Assembly: GCF_000012845.1 (NCBI RefSeq)
Contig: NC_009615.1
Coordinates: 4,218,501-4,282,500 of the forward strand
Length of the DNA stretch: 64,000 nt
From: Parabacteroides distasonis ATCC 8503
GTDB lineage: Bacteria; Bacteroidota; Bacteroidia; Bacteroidales; Tannerellaceae
Reading direction: 5' to 3'
The first letter of the stretch is position 1. Each line of letters begins with the position of its first letter. A model generated the notes under the pieces. It ran no database searches, was not told the origin of the DNA, and saw only the letters and a program-made list of their open reading frames with translations. The translations under genes and the position numbers were made by a program. Below, one piece after another: positions 1-8,694 of the stretch.

Positions 1-1061
1 GTTTGATGTCTTGCATCAAGGAGATCGACCTTGAATCCTTACGGCCGGATCCTACCTTGGTAGTGAACTGTGTCGCTATAACCGGCGAACCCTTAACCGT
101 AAGTGTCTCCCGTACTTGGTTTTTCACGGATGATCATCCGAACGTGACTTTGGATAAAGCCGAGGTGAATTTATTCGTGAATGGCGTTTTTAAAGAGCGT
201 ATGAGCTTTCAGGAGGGGGATGAGGCATTTAACACGAAAGGTTATTTCAAGTCTGATTTTATACCGGTGAAAGGGGATCGTATCCGTGTGGAAGCTTCTT
301 ATCCGGAATATGGTGTGGCAAGTGCTGAGACGGTCATGCCTGAGCCTGCTCAGGTCTTGAAAGCGGGGGTAACCTATGCCACGGTAGCTGGCTCTTTTGG
401 TTCTGCTCGCCAGAATGCGATTTATCAGGTAACACTCAAAGATAACCCTGCCGAGGAGAATTATTATTTACTCCGTATGGAAGAGGGCATTCCTGTTTTT
501 GATGGAATAGCTAAGGAATATACAGGAGAATATAAATGGTTCTCGGTGAGTCCAAACTATGCGACTGAACCTGTTTTTGGTCAATCGTTGACAGCCTTGG
601 ATCAAATCTTTGGCAATGACTGGATGTATGGGTATGATGGAAAGGTCTTTTCTGATGAGTTAATAAACGGGCAAGAATATACCTTGCACTTAAGGGATGA
701 GTATTATTATGAACCTTATTATGGATCATATCCGCTAAAAGTAGTCCCGGATTCGATAGGGATAGAAGATCTAAATGAGGAAGATTTTCTTCCGATTCCT
801 CCTAAGCACCTACGGGTACACCTATATGCTATCTCGGCGGAATACTATCGATATCTGAAAGTTTTGCAAGATAAAGACACGGATTCAGTTTCGAACCTTT
901 TGATTGATGGCGGTCTGGCCGAACCGATCCGTGTATTTAGCAATATAGACGGTGGCGTCGGTATCCTAGGCAGTTGCCACGTAGGAATGTTTGAGACGGA
1001 AATAGCGTCTTCCTCACATTCCAATCTTGAAGCGGCCCGATTTGAAGACGGGATAGACTAG
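1..1061 (+). CDS. DUF4249-type outer-membrane lipoprotein, 5' end outside window
   Basis: The reading frame is already open at the window edge and ends with TAG at 1059-1061. The first visible residues, LMSC then IKEID, look like the end of a lipoprotein signal peptide, with Cys as the lipidated residue, so only about 15-20 residues are probably missing. The rest, an N-terminal immunoglobulin-like part with a VNCVAITGEPLTV strand followed by a Tyr- and Asp-rich C-terminal half, fits DUF4249 proteins. In Bacteroidetes these usually sit just downstream of a TonB-dependent receptor, as an accessory surface lipoprotein of unknown substrate. The receptor would lie outside the window. The 3' end overlaps the convergent barrel-like gene by 48 bp. 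The family call is from sequence character only. Confidence 0.72.
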   Translation, partial: LMSCIKEIDLESLRPDPTLVVNCVAITGEPLTVSVSRTWFFTDDHPNVTLDKAEVNLFVNGVFKERMSFQEGDEAFNTKGYFKSDFIPVKGDRIRVEASYPEYGVASAETVMPEPAQVLKAGVTYATVAGSFGSARQNAIYQVTLKDNPAEENYYLLRMEEGIPVFDGIAKEYTGEYKWFSVSPNYATEPVFGQSLTALDQIFGNDWMYGYDGKVFSDELINGQEYTLHLRDEYYYEPYYGSYPLKVVPDSIGIEDLNEEDFLPIPPKHLRVHLYAISAEYYRYLKVLQDKDTDSVSNLLIDGGLAEPIRVFSNIDGGVGILGSCHVGMFETEIASSSHSNLEAARFEDGID

Positions 1062-1832
1062 GAACTGTGGTTCCATCTTCCGTCGTACCGGGTTGTATTC
1101 ATAGTTGATACCGGCTCCCATCCAGAAATTATCAGTAACCTTGAACTCCATTGAGCCGCCCACTTGGGTATGATAGAAAAAGGGATTCCTAAGCATATGG
1201 GGATTGTTGTACTCGTCGGCGTAATAAGCGTATTGTCCCCATCCTTTCAGTTTCAACCAGTCCGTAGGTTGATATTCCACTTGTACGTTTGCGCCGGCTG
1301 TTATTCCGGGACTAGGGTTGAAGGGACTAAAGAAACGACCACCGAATCCTCCGCCATAAAGACTCCAATTGCCGCTGTGCCAAGAAATACCCCCGTTCAT
1401 GATCGTCATGCCTCCGACTCCCGGCCATGTATATTGAACACCGTTAGCGATAAGATCGAAACTTTCGTTTAGCCGTTTCATATAAGTCTCATTGAAATCC
1501 AACGCCATTGGCGATACCTCCCGAAGCATCGGGGTATATACGTTAAAGAACGGCTGATAGGCGGCGGAAGATATCTGCATATCCATCGGACGCTCTTGTA
1601 GGGACGTATGGGGAATATCGGGCGTGAACTCCCGCAGTTTAATATCGATATCCCGTGTCCCCGCAGGGGTAAATGTCTTATAAGAGGCTTTCGGGATGTT
1701 CAACTCATACGTCTTGTTTTTAGGCAGGACGATGATTTTACCTTCTTTATTTAAAATAAACGAAAAGTCAGACTGTGCCTGGATTCCAACGACACATATC
1801 CATGCCATGAATATAAATAATCCTCGTCTCAT
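1014..1832 (-). CDS. Secreted barrel-like outer-membrane protein, function unknown
   Basis: The start is at 1832 rather than the longer 1886 option, because a GGAGGA-like sequence lies just upstream and the product then begins with a clean signal peptide (MRRGLFIFMAWICVVGIQAQ). The protein has about 272 residues. The C-terminal half has alternating aromatic and Gly residues (SLYGGGFGGRFFSPF, LKLKGWGQYAYY, FKVTDNFWMGAGINYEYN), typical of transmembrane beta-strands in outer-membrane proteins. No enzymatic motif is visible. It is convergent with the DUF4249 gene and divergent from the ECF sigma gene. I do not recognise a named family. Confidence 0.7.
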   Translation of the reverse strand: MRRGLFIFMAWICVVGIQAQSDFSFILNKEGKIIVLPKNKTYELNIPKASYKTFTPAGTRDIDIKLREFTPDIPHTSLQERPMDMQISSAAYQPFFNVYTPMLREVSPMALDFNETYMKRLNESFDLIANGVQYTWPGVGGMTIMNGGISWHSGNWSLYGGGFGGRFFSPFNPSPGITAGANVQVEYQPTDWLKLKGWGQYAYYADEYNNPHMLRNPFFYHTQVGGSMEFKVTDNFWMGAGINYEYNPVRRKMEPQFLVYPVFKSGRFKIGM

Positions 1833-1933
1833 ACACTCTCCTCCTATTTTTGATGTGAAGGTAACTTTTTTTTGAATAAGATGCAACTTTTAGGATACCT
1901 ATTTCATCCATATAATAGAGAGCATAAGTACTT

Positions 1934-2482
1934 ATGGATGAACAACTGTTAATCGATGGATGTATGCGAGGCGAATCATGGGCTCGTAAGGAATTGTACG
2001 AGCAATATGCTCCTGCTATGATGAGTGTTTGCATGCGTTACGTGGGTGACAGGGAGACGGCCCGTGATCTTCTGCAGGACGGGTTCGTGAAGATATTTAC
2101 GAAGATCCGGTCGTATTCCGGCTCCGGGGCTTTCGGGGGGTGGATACGGCGGATCTTTGTCACTACGGCTCTTGAATATCTCCGGTCTTCAGAGAACACG
2201 AGGCTAAGTGTAGGTTTGGATGGCTATGACGACAGTTTGGAAGATATCAACTACTCCGTATTGGACCGTTTATCGGCGGACGACTTGTTGGCTTGCGTGG
2301 CCCAATTGCCGCCGGGATATCGTACGGTCTTCAACTTATATGCGATAGAGGGATATACGCATAGCGAGATCGCCGAGATGCTGCATGTACAGGAGGCGAC
2401 TTCCCGCTCCCAGTTTATCCGGGCGAGGAACGCTTTGCAAAAGAGTGTACAATCTTTAATAAGGCATGAAAATGCGGGATGA
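1934..2482 (+). CDS. ECF-type RNA polymerase sigma factor
   Basis: 182 residues with the two-domain layout of group 4 (ECF) sigma factors. Region 2 is at about residues 10-80 (ELYEQYAPAMMSVCMRYVG, RDLLQDGFVKIF). Region 4 is at about 105-165 (LPPGYRTVFNLYAIEGYTH, SEIAEMLHVQEATSRSQ) and carries the helix-turn-helix that reads the -35 element. The stop overlaps the start of the next gene by 17 bp, so the two are translationally coupled. The next product has an N-terminal cytoplasmic tail and one membrane helix, which suggests it is the partner or anti-sigma. The target regulon cannot be read from the sequence. Confidence 0.93.
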   Translation: MDEQLLIDGCMRGESWARKELYEQYAPAMMSVCMRYVGDRETARDLLQDGFVKIFTKIRSYSGSGAFGGWIRRIFVTTALEYLRSSENTRLSVGLDGYDDSLEDINYSVLDRLSADDLLACVAQLPPGYRTVFNLYAIEGYTHSEIAEMLHVQEATSRSQFIRARNALQKSVQSLIRHENAG

Positions 2483-3854
2483 TAAGGATCATAACGAACG
2501 GCTGGATGATTTCAGCGGCTATATGCGGCAGCGCTTGGAAGAGCACCGGTTGCCGGTAGATGCCGGCTGCTGGGATGAGGTGGAGGCCCGGATGAACCAG
2601 AGAGCGAGACCACGGGGTTGGTTGTGGACGGGAGGCTTGGTCGCCGCCGCGGTGCTGGCCTTGGTTATTTGGCTGCTACCTTCCCCGGAGAAGATGCCAT
2701 TGGAGGAATTGAGCCCCTTTCAGAAAGAGATATCGGAGAAAGCGGAGGAAATGAATATTCTTTCGGAGCATCCCGTTTTACCTGTAGAGCCTGTAAAGAA
2801 ACGTATAGCGAAAGTGCTGAAATGGGAAAAAAAGGCTAAGCTTTCCGCTATTGTCGGGGAAAAGGAAACGATTCGGGAGGATGAGAAGTGTAAGACTATC
2901 GAGATTATTGAGAAGGATGCGATTGCGGCTATCGTAGAAGAACCGTCTGTGAAGGAGGATGCGTCCGAGGATTCGACGGACATAGTCGTTAAGCGAGGTG
3001 ACTCTACGGTTCCTCTACCGGAAGGCGAACGGAGTCCCCGACGAAAAGCCTCTTTGAAAAAGAAAGCCAAGAAGAGTAAACGGAATAAGTGGTTATTGGC
3101 CGCCGCCGTTGGCTCTAGTGGTTATGTAGATAGCTTTTTAAATACGGATATGAGTTATGGTGATGTTTCTTCTCCGGGAGATATGAATGTTCCTTCCCAA
3201 GATCCTGATCCGGATAAGCCGGATAAAGACGATGATGAGAAGGAGAATGGCAATACGCCTTCCCAAACGGCCTCATTTCGTAATGCCCCGGTATTACGGA
3301 GTTCTAAGGTGGATGAGAACTTCTTGGATAATCGTTCGTTCGAATCTTATCCGGACGTTAGCTATTCCCTTCCGATATCTTTCGGTTTTACGGTACGGAA
3401 GGATTTGAGCCGGCGTATAGCGGTGGAAAGTGGATTGATGTATACGTATTTATCCACTACATTCAAGAGGGGAGGGGATTGCCCGTCAGAGGTGAAATCG
3501 TCTTTGCATTATCTGGGTATTCCCTTGAATCTGGTGGTTTATTTATGGAAGAATCAGCGATGGAATGTCTATCTCTCCGGAGGCTTTATGATGGAGAAGG
3601 GCTTGCAGGCCGTGTATAGTGGCTATATCGCCGGAAACGGAACGACTATCTCCAAGAGCAAAAAGGAGGATATCCATGGTATGCAATGGTCCGTGAATGC
3701 CTCGGTCGGTGCTGCTTATCGTTTTTATGGGGATTGGAGCCTCTATTTCGAGCCTCGCTTCTCCCATTATTTTGACTGTGATCAACCGGCTAGTATCCGT
3801 ACGGACAAGCCGTTGGGATTTGGGTTGAGCGCAGGTATACGATATGCTTTTTAA
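2466..3854 (+). CDS. Membrane-anchored protein with C-terminal outer-membrane-type barrel, probable sigma partner
   Basis: 462 residues. The first 50 or so residues are charged and cytoplasmic-looking (DFSGYMRQRLEEHRLPVDAG). A hydrophobic helix follows at about 51-72 (WLWTGGLVAAAVLALVIWLL), then a long Lys/Glu-rich region, a short second hydrophobic stretch near 207-216, and an acidic Pro/Asp linker with DPDPDKPDKDDDEKEN. The last 180 residues look like an outer-membrane beta-barrel (FGFTVRKDL, VESGLMYTYLST, FYGDWSLYFEPRFSHYF) and end in Phe. Genes of this form commonly follow ECF sigma genes in Bacteroidales. The placement suggests an anti-sigma or sensor role, but no classic zinc anti-sigma motif is visible. 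Confidence 0.7.
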   Translation: MKMRDDKDHNERLDDFSGYMRQRLEEHRLPVDAGCWDEVEARMNQRARPRGWLWTGGLVAAAVLALVIWLLPSPEKMPLEELSPFQKEISEKAEEMNILSEHPVLPVEPVKKRIAKVLKWEKKAKLSAIVGEKETIREDEKCKTIEIIEKDAIAAIVEEPSVKEDASEDSTDIVVKRGDSTVPLPEGERSPRRKASLKKKAKKSKRNKWLLAAAVGSSGYVDSFLNTDMSYGDVSSPGDMNVPSQDPDPDKPDKDDDEKENGNTPSQTASFRNAPVLRSSKVDENFLDNRSFESYPDVSYSLPISFGFTVRKDLSRRIAVESGLMYTYLSTTFKRGGDCPSEVKSSLHYLGIPLNLVVYLWKNQRWNVYLSGGFMMEKGLQAVYSGYIAGNGTTISKSKKEDIHGMQWSVNASVGAAYRFYGDWSLYFEPRFSHYFDCDQPASIRTDKPLGFGLSAGIRYAF

Positions 3855-3874
3855 TGATTAAATCTATTATAATT

Positions 3875-5137
3875 ATGCGGAAACTTTTTTATTGGGCGTT
3901 TGCCTTTAGCCTTTGCGTCTTAATGGGATGCAAGGATGATGGAGTGAGAGTGGAGGTCGTGCGGTATGCTATCAACGAACCGGTATTCATGTCGATCTCC
4001 GAGTTTCGGAATTCAGTGAAGGTGACGGATGAGGTGGTGCCAATCACCAAGCGGGGTAAGATCTGTTTCTATAAGGATTACCTGTATATTTCTTCCCCGG
4101 ATAAGGGCATCCATATCGTGGATAACAGGAATCCGGCATCTCCCCGGATAGTGGGCTTTGTAGAATTGATCGGTAACGAGGATCTCTCGATCAAGGATGA
4201 TAAATTGTATGCGGATTCGTATGTGGATCTGGTCTGGTTCGATATCTCCGATCCGGAGAGACCTGAATTGGAAGGTCGTGTGGAGAACGCTTTCCGTTAT
4301 GCGCTTCCGACCATAGAGAATGGCTATGGGTTCGATTATAATATGTGTTATTCGGAAGAAGCGAGAGCGAAAGGTGTCGTGGTTGGTTGGGAGCCGAAGG
4401 AACGGGAGGAAACCATTTACCATTATCCGAGTTATGGCGGTGATCTGATGGCGAACGATGCGGCGCCGGGTACTTCCACGCAGGGCGTGAACGGATCTAT
4501 GGCTCGTTTTTCTATTTATGGTAAGTACTTATATACGGTAGAACAGAATATCATGTGTGTTTTCGACCTGTCTGGAGACAAGCCTGTCTTGACGACAAAC
4601 GACATTTGGTTGCAACGTGATGTCGAGACTCTTTTCAACTATAAAGATAAGATGTTCATGGGAACTCCGACCGGCATGTTGATCTATTCGCTGGAAGATC
4701 CGTTAGCGCCTAAGTATCGTTCTTCCGTAAGTCATGTCTTTGGTTGTGATCCGGTTGTCGTGGAGGATGACTTAGCGTATGTGACCGTGCATTCCGGAAA
4801 TACTTGCGGGCAAAATACCAATGAACTGATGCTCATAGATGTAAGTGATGTGGACCAACCGAACCTGCTGGTTACTTATGGCATGAAATGTCCGAAAGGA
4901 TTAGGTATCGATAACGGTACTTTATTCCTCTGTGACGAAGGGTTAAAGGTCTTCAATGCGAAAGATCCTATGACCTTGCTGGCTAATCAGCTTGTTCATT
5001 ATGCAGGTATGGAGGGTTACGATGTAATCCCTTTTAGGAATACCTTGATGATGATCGCCGATGATGGCCTTTACCAATACGATTATTCCAATTTACAGGC
5101 AATATCTCAGTTAAGTAAATTGCCAATGGGCGAATAG
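3875..5137 (+). CDS. LVIVD-repeat lipoprotein
   Basis: The start at 3875 (MRKLFYWAFAFSLCVLMGC) gives a good lipoprotein signal with the lipobox LMGC; an in-frame ATG at 3854 would add seven residues. The mature part of about 400 residues has repeated propeller-like units of the LVIVD type (GIHIVDNRNPASPRIVG, LVWFDISDPERPELEG, LMLIDVSDVDQPNLLV). These repeats form surface beta-propellers of unknown ligand. It is the third gene of the ECF sigma operon and follows the barrel gene directly, so all three are probably co-transcribed. No catalytic residues are apparent. Confidence 0.82.
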   Translation: MRKLFYWAFAFSLCVLMGCKDDGVRVEVVRYAINEPVFMSISEFRNSVKVTDEVVPITKRGKICFYKDYLYISSPDKGIHIVDNRNPASPRIVGFVELIGNEDLSIKDDKLYADSYVDLVWFDISDPERPELEGRVENAFRYALPTIENGYGFDYNMCYSEEARAKGVVVGWEPKEREETIYHYPSYGGDLMANDAAPGTSTQGVNGSMARFSIYGKYLYTVEQNIMCVFDLSGDKPVLTTNDIWLQRDVETLFNYKDKMFMGTPTGMLIYSLEDPLAPKYRSSVSHVFGCDPVVVEDDLAYVTVHSGNTCGQNTNELMLIDVSDVDQPNLLVTYGMKCPKGLGIDNGTLFLCDEGLKVFNAKDPMTLLANQLVHYAGMEGYDVIPFRNTLMMIADDGLYQYDYSNLQAISQLSKLPMGE

Positions 5138-5140
5138 AGT

Positions 5141-5285
5141 TTAATATTCCTCTTCACTATTTGCTTTGTAAGGCATTTACGGGATTACGAGGTGCCGCTT
5201 TATAACTATGCCTGCTTACGGTCAGTAACGTAACCATCAGTACGATACCGCCGAATAGCAGGCTTGTTTCTATGGAATACGTTCA
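5141..5285 (-). pseudogene. Relic of the 3' end of an FtsX/MacB-type permease gene
   Basis: On the minus strand this stretch reads GGIVLMVTLLTVSRHSYKAA and then RNPVNALQSK with a stop at 5157-5159. This is nearly the C-terminus of the intact permease whose stop is at 13668. Nucleotide similarity over about 137 bp (5141-5277 against 13652-13788) is near 89% by hand count. Going upstream on the minus strand the frame meets a TGA about 41 codons in, and similarity stops. It is a truncated paralogue, not an expressed gene. Confidence 0.82.
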
Positions 5286-5421
5286 CGAAAATTCGCTACT
5301 TTTTATGTGTTATTTATACGAGAATGTAAATAAAATGAGCTTCCTACTTTGATGTTATAATATTTATTCTGATCTTGCGGATGTTATTGTGTTTGATAAA
5401 TTAAAATCTAAAACTATTATT

Positions 5422-8400
5422 ATGAATCTTTTTGACAATATGCACGGACTAAAAGGATGCATTCGTTGTTTGACTTTTAAAAACGTGCTTTTAGCTCATT
5501 TTTTATTGGCTTTTTCAGTGGCAGGTAGTGTTTCTGCCGAGGCTTTGCCTACTTCTTATTTAAATGGCATTGAACAACAATCCCGGAAAGTTGCAGGACG
5601 TGTTTTGCAAAGAATTGATAACGAGCCGGTCATTGGTGCTAATATTGTTGTGACAGGTACAACAATCGGTACAATTACAGATGTGGAGGGACGTTTCTCA
5701 TTGGACAACTTGCCGGCAAATGCCCGTACGCTTACCGTATCTTTTGTTGGCATGACTTCGCAAACGCTTCCGATCAAATCAGAGATGATGATACTTCTGG
5801 AGGATGATTCGGAAACATTGGATGAGGTGATGGTCGTGGCCTATGGTACGGCTAAGAAAAGTACGTTTACTGGATCTGCCAGTTTGCTGAAGTCAGAGAA
5901 GATAGAGGCTCGTCCTGTTACATCGGCAACTTCAGCCTTACTAGGATCTACGCCGGGTGTGCAAGTAGCCTCAGCCAGTGGTCAGCCCGGTTCAGATTCG
6001 GATATCTATATTCGCGGATTGGGCTCTATTTCTGCGACGAATACCCCTTTGATTATACTTAACGGTATGCCCTACGATCAGAGTATCAGTAGTATCAATC
6101 CCAGTGATATAGAGAGTATGTCTGTTTTGAAAGATGCCTCATCTGCAGCTCTGTACGGCGCACGAGGTGGTAATGGTGTTATCTTGATAACCACCAAGAC
6201 GGGTAGTAAGGATCGTATGTCGGTGAATGTGAAAATCAACCAAGGATTCACGAATCGGCAAAGTCAGGATTATGAACGATTGGGCGTGAATGATTATTTG
6301 AAAGTATATTGGGAGAGCGCACGCAACCAGTTGATAAGTGGTGGTGCGTCACCAGAGCAAGCGGGAATGGCAGCCGCTCAAAACTTGATTTCAGGAACGC
6401 TGGGCTTCAATCCGTTTAACGTGCCGGACGATCAGGTCGTGGATGCGAACGGTGTGCTTAACCCGAACGCTACGTTCATGTGGGCGGATGATACCGATTG
6501 GGAAGACGCTATCCAGCGCACGGGCAGCCGTACGGATATAGGCGTGAGCGTGAGCGGAGGTAATAATAAGTCGGATTATTATCTTTCCGCCGGTTATCTG
6601 ACGGAAGGTGGTTATATCATCGGATCGAAGTTTGACCGATATACCTTGAATACGAATGTTAACTCGCAGATCACCTCGTTCTTGAAGATTGGCGGTACGC
6701 TCTCTGGGAATATCAGCAAGGCGGAAGGGCAGCAGTCGCAAGCTTCGGGAAATAACAACAACCCTTTCCGATTCACTCGCTATATCGGACCGATCTATCC
6801 GATCCATGTACACGATCCTCGTACCAAAGAATATGTGCTGGATGCCAATGGTAATAAAGTGTACGACTTCGGTCAGGCCTATACGATCGAGGAGGGTGTG
6901 GAAGCGCCTTCGCGTGCGTATATCTCTGGTAATAACCCGGCTATTGAGTTGCAAAATATCAGCAACGGATACAAGCGGAATCAATTGAACGCAAAATTGT
7001 ATGCGGAGATCCGTTTCTTGAATGATTTCAAGTTTACGGTGAACGGAGCCGTGGGAACAAGCTCTCGTTTAGGGCATTCGGCCAGTATCTATTATCCGGA
7101 GAAGACTGAGGTGGGGTCAAGCACGAAGACCGTTTCGTTTGAGACAACTTGGACGTTCAACCAATTGCTCTCCTATACAAAGAATTTCGGCAATCACCAT
7201 GTCGATGTCTTATTAGGACATGAGAGTTATGATTATGAGTACAATTACCTGAAAGGCTCCATGCAAAACCAGACCATCCATAATGGCAACTTTGAGTTCA
7301 GCAATTATTCGGTGCCGGACGAGCAAGACTCTTATACGAATACCTACAAGACGGAGGGATTCCTTGCCCGTGCGAACTATGACTATAACAGCCGTTATTT
7401 CCTTTCTGCATCCGTGCGCCGCGACGGATCCTCCCGCTTTTACAAGGATTCCCGTTGGGGTACATTCTTCTCGGTAGGAGCTGGTTGGCGTATTGACGAG
7501 GAGCGTTTCATGGAAGATCTTGATTTCATCGATTTGCTGAAGTTGCGTGTCGCTTACGGTGAGGTGGGTAATGATGCCATCGGTAGCTACTATGCGTGGC
7601 AAGCGGCTTACGAGCAGGCCATGAACGGATTGGAGGCCGGTTATATCCAGCAACGTGTCGTTCGTAATAAGGATTTGCAATGGGAGGTGTCTCGCAATGG
7701 CGATGTGGCGTTAGAGTTTGAGTTGTTTAAAAGCCGTTTGTCGGGTAGTGTAGAGTATTTCGATCGCCGTTCCAGCAACTTATTGTTCTCGATCCCGCAA
7801 GCACCGGATACGGGTACTACCAGCGCATATAAGAATGCAGGTACGATGTACAATCGAGGTGTGGAAGTTGATTTGAACGGAAGAATCATCCAGACGAAGG
7901 ATTGGACGTGGTCTGTGGGAATTAACGCTACATGGTTGAAAAATCGGATTACCTCTTTGCCGGTAGAACCTTATAACAGCGGAGTACATCGGGTGGAAGA
8001 GGGACATTCGCGCTATGAGTTTTATCTTCGCCAGTGGGCGGGAGTAGATCCTGCTACCGGAAACTCTATCTATGTGCCGGATCCGGAACTGACGGTGGAG
8101 TCTGTCGACCTAGTAGAGGTGGATGGAAAAACATATACGACTAACGTGAATGAGGCCATTTATGATTGGGCCGGAGAATCTACACCGAAGGTATCGGGAG
8201 GTCTTAATACGAACGTATCTTGGAAGAATCTTTCTTTAAGCCTGTTGTTTAACTTCCAGCTAGGTGGCAAGATGTATGATGTAGGATATTCTGATTTGAT
8301 GACACAGCCTTCAGGATCCGCATCCTTGACTTCCAACAAGCATGTGGATATCTTGAATCGTTGGCAGAAACCGGGCGATGTCACGAATGTGCCTCGCATC

Positions 8401-8691
8401 GAGGATTTCGCAGATACGAATATGAATGCGGGAACTTCTACTCGTTGGTTGATCAGCTCGAATATGTTGGAGTTGGCTTCCGCTACTTTGAGCTATGATC
8501 TGCCGAAGCAATGGCTGGAGAAGGTTTCCATGCAAGGACTCCGGGTATATGCGTCAGGAGAGAATCTATTCTTGCTGACGAAACGAAAAGGTATTTTCCC
8601 TCGTTCAAACATATTCTCAGGATATAGTGGTAATGCGGATGTTTATTTGCCTGCGAGAGTATTTACTTTTGGTTTGAATCTTACTTTTTAA
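5422..8691 (+). CDS. SusC/RagA-family TonB-linked outer-membrane transporter
   Basis: The start was set at the ATG at 5422; a GTG at 5389 would only add charged residues before the signal region. The product is about 1089 residues. A signal sequence (NVLLAHFLLAFSVAGSVSAE) is followed by a carboxypeptidase D-type regulatory domain at about 45-120 (VAGRVLQRIDNEPVIGANIV). Next comes a plug domain at about 140-250 (LLGSTPGVQVASASGQPGSD, YIRGLGSISATNTPLIILNG), then a 22-strand type barrel ending in FTFGLNLTF. With the SusD-like lipoprotein it should form the nutrient import gate powered by TonB. The downstream peptidases point to peptides rather than glycans as substrate, which is inference. Confidence 0.95.
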   Translation: MNLFDNMHGLKGCIRCLTFKNVLLAHFLLAFSVAGSVSAEALPTSYLNGIEQQSRKVAGRVLQRIDNEPVIGANIVVTGTTIGTITDVEGRFSLDNLPANARTLTVSFVGMTSQTLPIKSEMMILLEDDSETLDEVMVVAYGTAKKSTFTGSASLLKSEKIEARPVTSATSALLGSTPGVQVASASGQPGSDSDIYIRGLGSISATNTPLIILNGMPYDQSISSINPSDIESMSVLKDASSAALYGARGGNGVILITTKTGSKDRMSVNVKINQGFTNRQSQDYERLGVNDYLKVYWESARNQLISGGASPEQAGMAAAQNLISGTLGFNPFNVPDDQVVDANGVLNPNATFMWADDTDWEDAIQRTGSRTDIGVSVSGGNNKSDYYLSAGYLTEGGYIIGSKFDRYTLNTNVNSQITSFLKIGGTLSGNISKAEGQQSQASGNNNNPFRFTRYIGPIYPIHVHDPRTKEYVLDANGNKVYDFGQAYTIEEGVEAPSRAYISGNNPAIELQNISNGYKRNQLNAKLYAEIRFLNDFKFTVNGAVGTSSRLGHSASIYYPEKTEVGSSTKTVSFETTWTFNQLLSYTKNFGNHHVDVLLGHESYDYEYNYLKGSMQNQTIHNGNFEFSNYSVPDEQDSYTNTYKTEGFLARANYDYNSRYFLSASVRRDGSSRFYKDSRWGTFFSVGAGWRIDEERFMEDLDFIDLLKLRVAYGEVGNDAIGSYYAWQAAYEQAMNGLEAGYIQQRVVRNKDLQWEVSRNGDVALEFELFKSRLSGSVEYFDRRSSNLLFSIPQAPDTGTTSAYKNAGTMYNRGVEVDLNGRIIQTKDWTWSVGINATWLKNRITSLPVEPYNSGVHRVEEGHSRYEFYLRQWAGVDPATGNSIYVPDPELTVESVDLVEVDGKTYTTNVNEAIYDWAGESTPKVSGGLNTNVSWKNLSLSLLFNFQLGGKMYDVGYSDLMTQPSGSASLTSNKHVDILNRWQKPGDVTNVPRIEDFADTNMNAGTSTRWLISSNMLELASATLSYDLPKQWLEKVSMQGLRVYASGENLFLLTKRKGIFPRSNIFSGYSGNADVYLPARVFTFGLNLTF

Positions 8692-8694
8692 ATC

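Noticed and set aside
5286-5388. Promoter for the SusC operon
   Set aside because: The region is AT-rich, and TACTTTG at 5346 is one base short of TAnnTTTG; no element with the right spacing could be defended.
6391-6984. 197-codon minus-strand frame inside the SusC-like gene
   Set aside because: Arg/Ile-rich shadow of a clear SusC coding sequence with no start signals.
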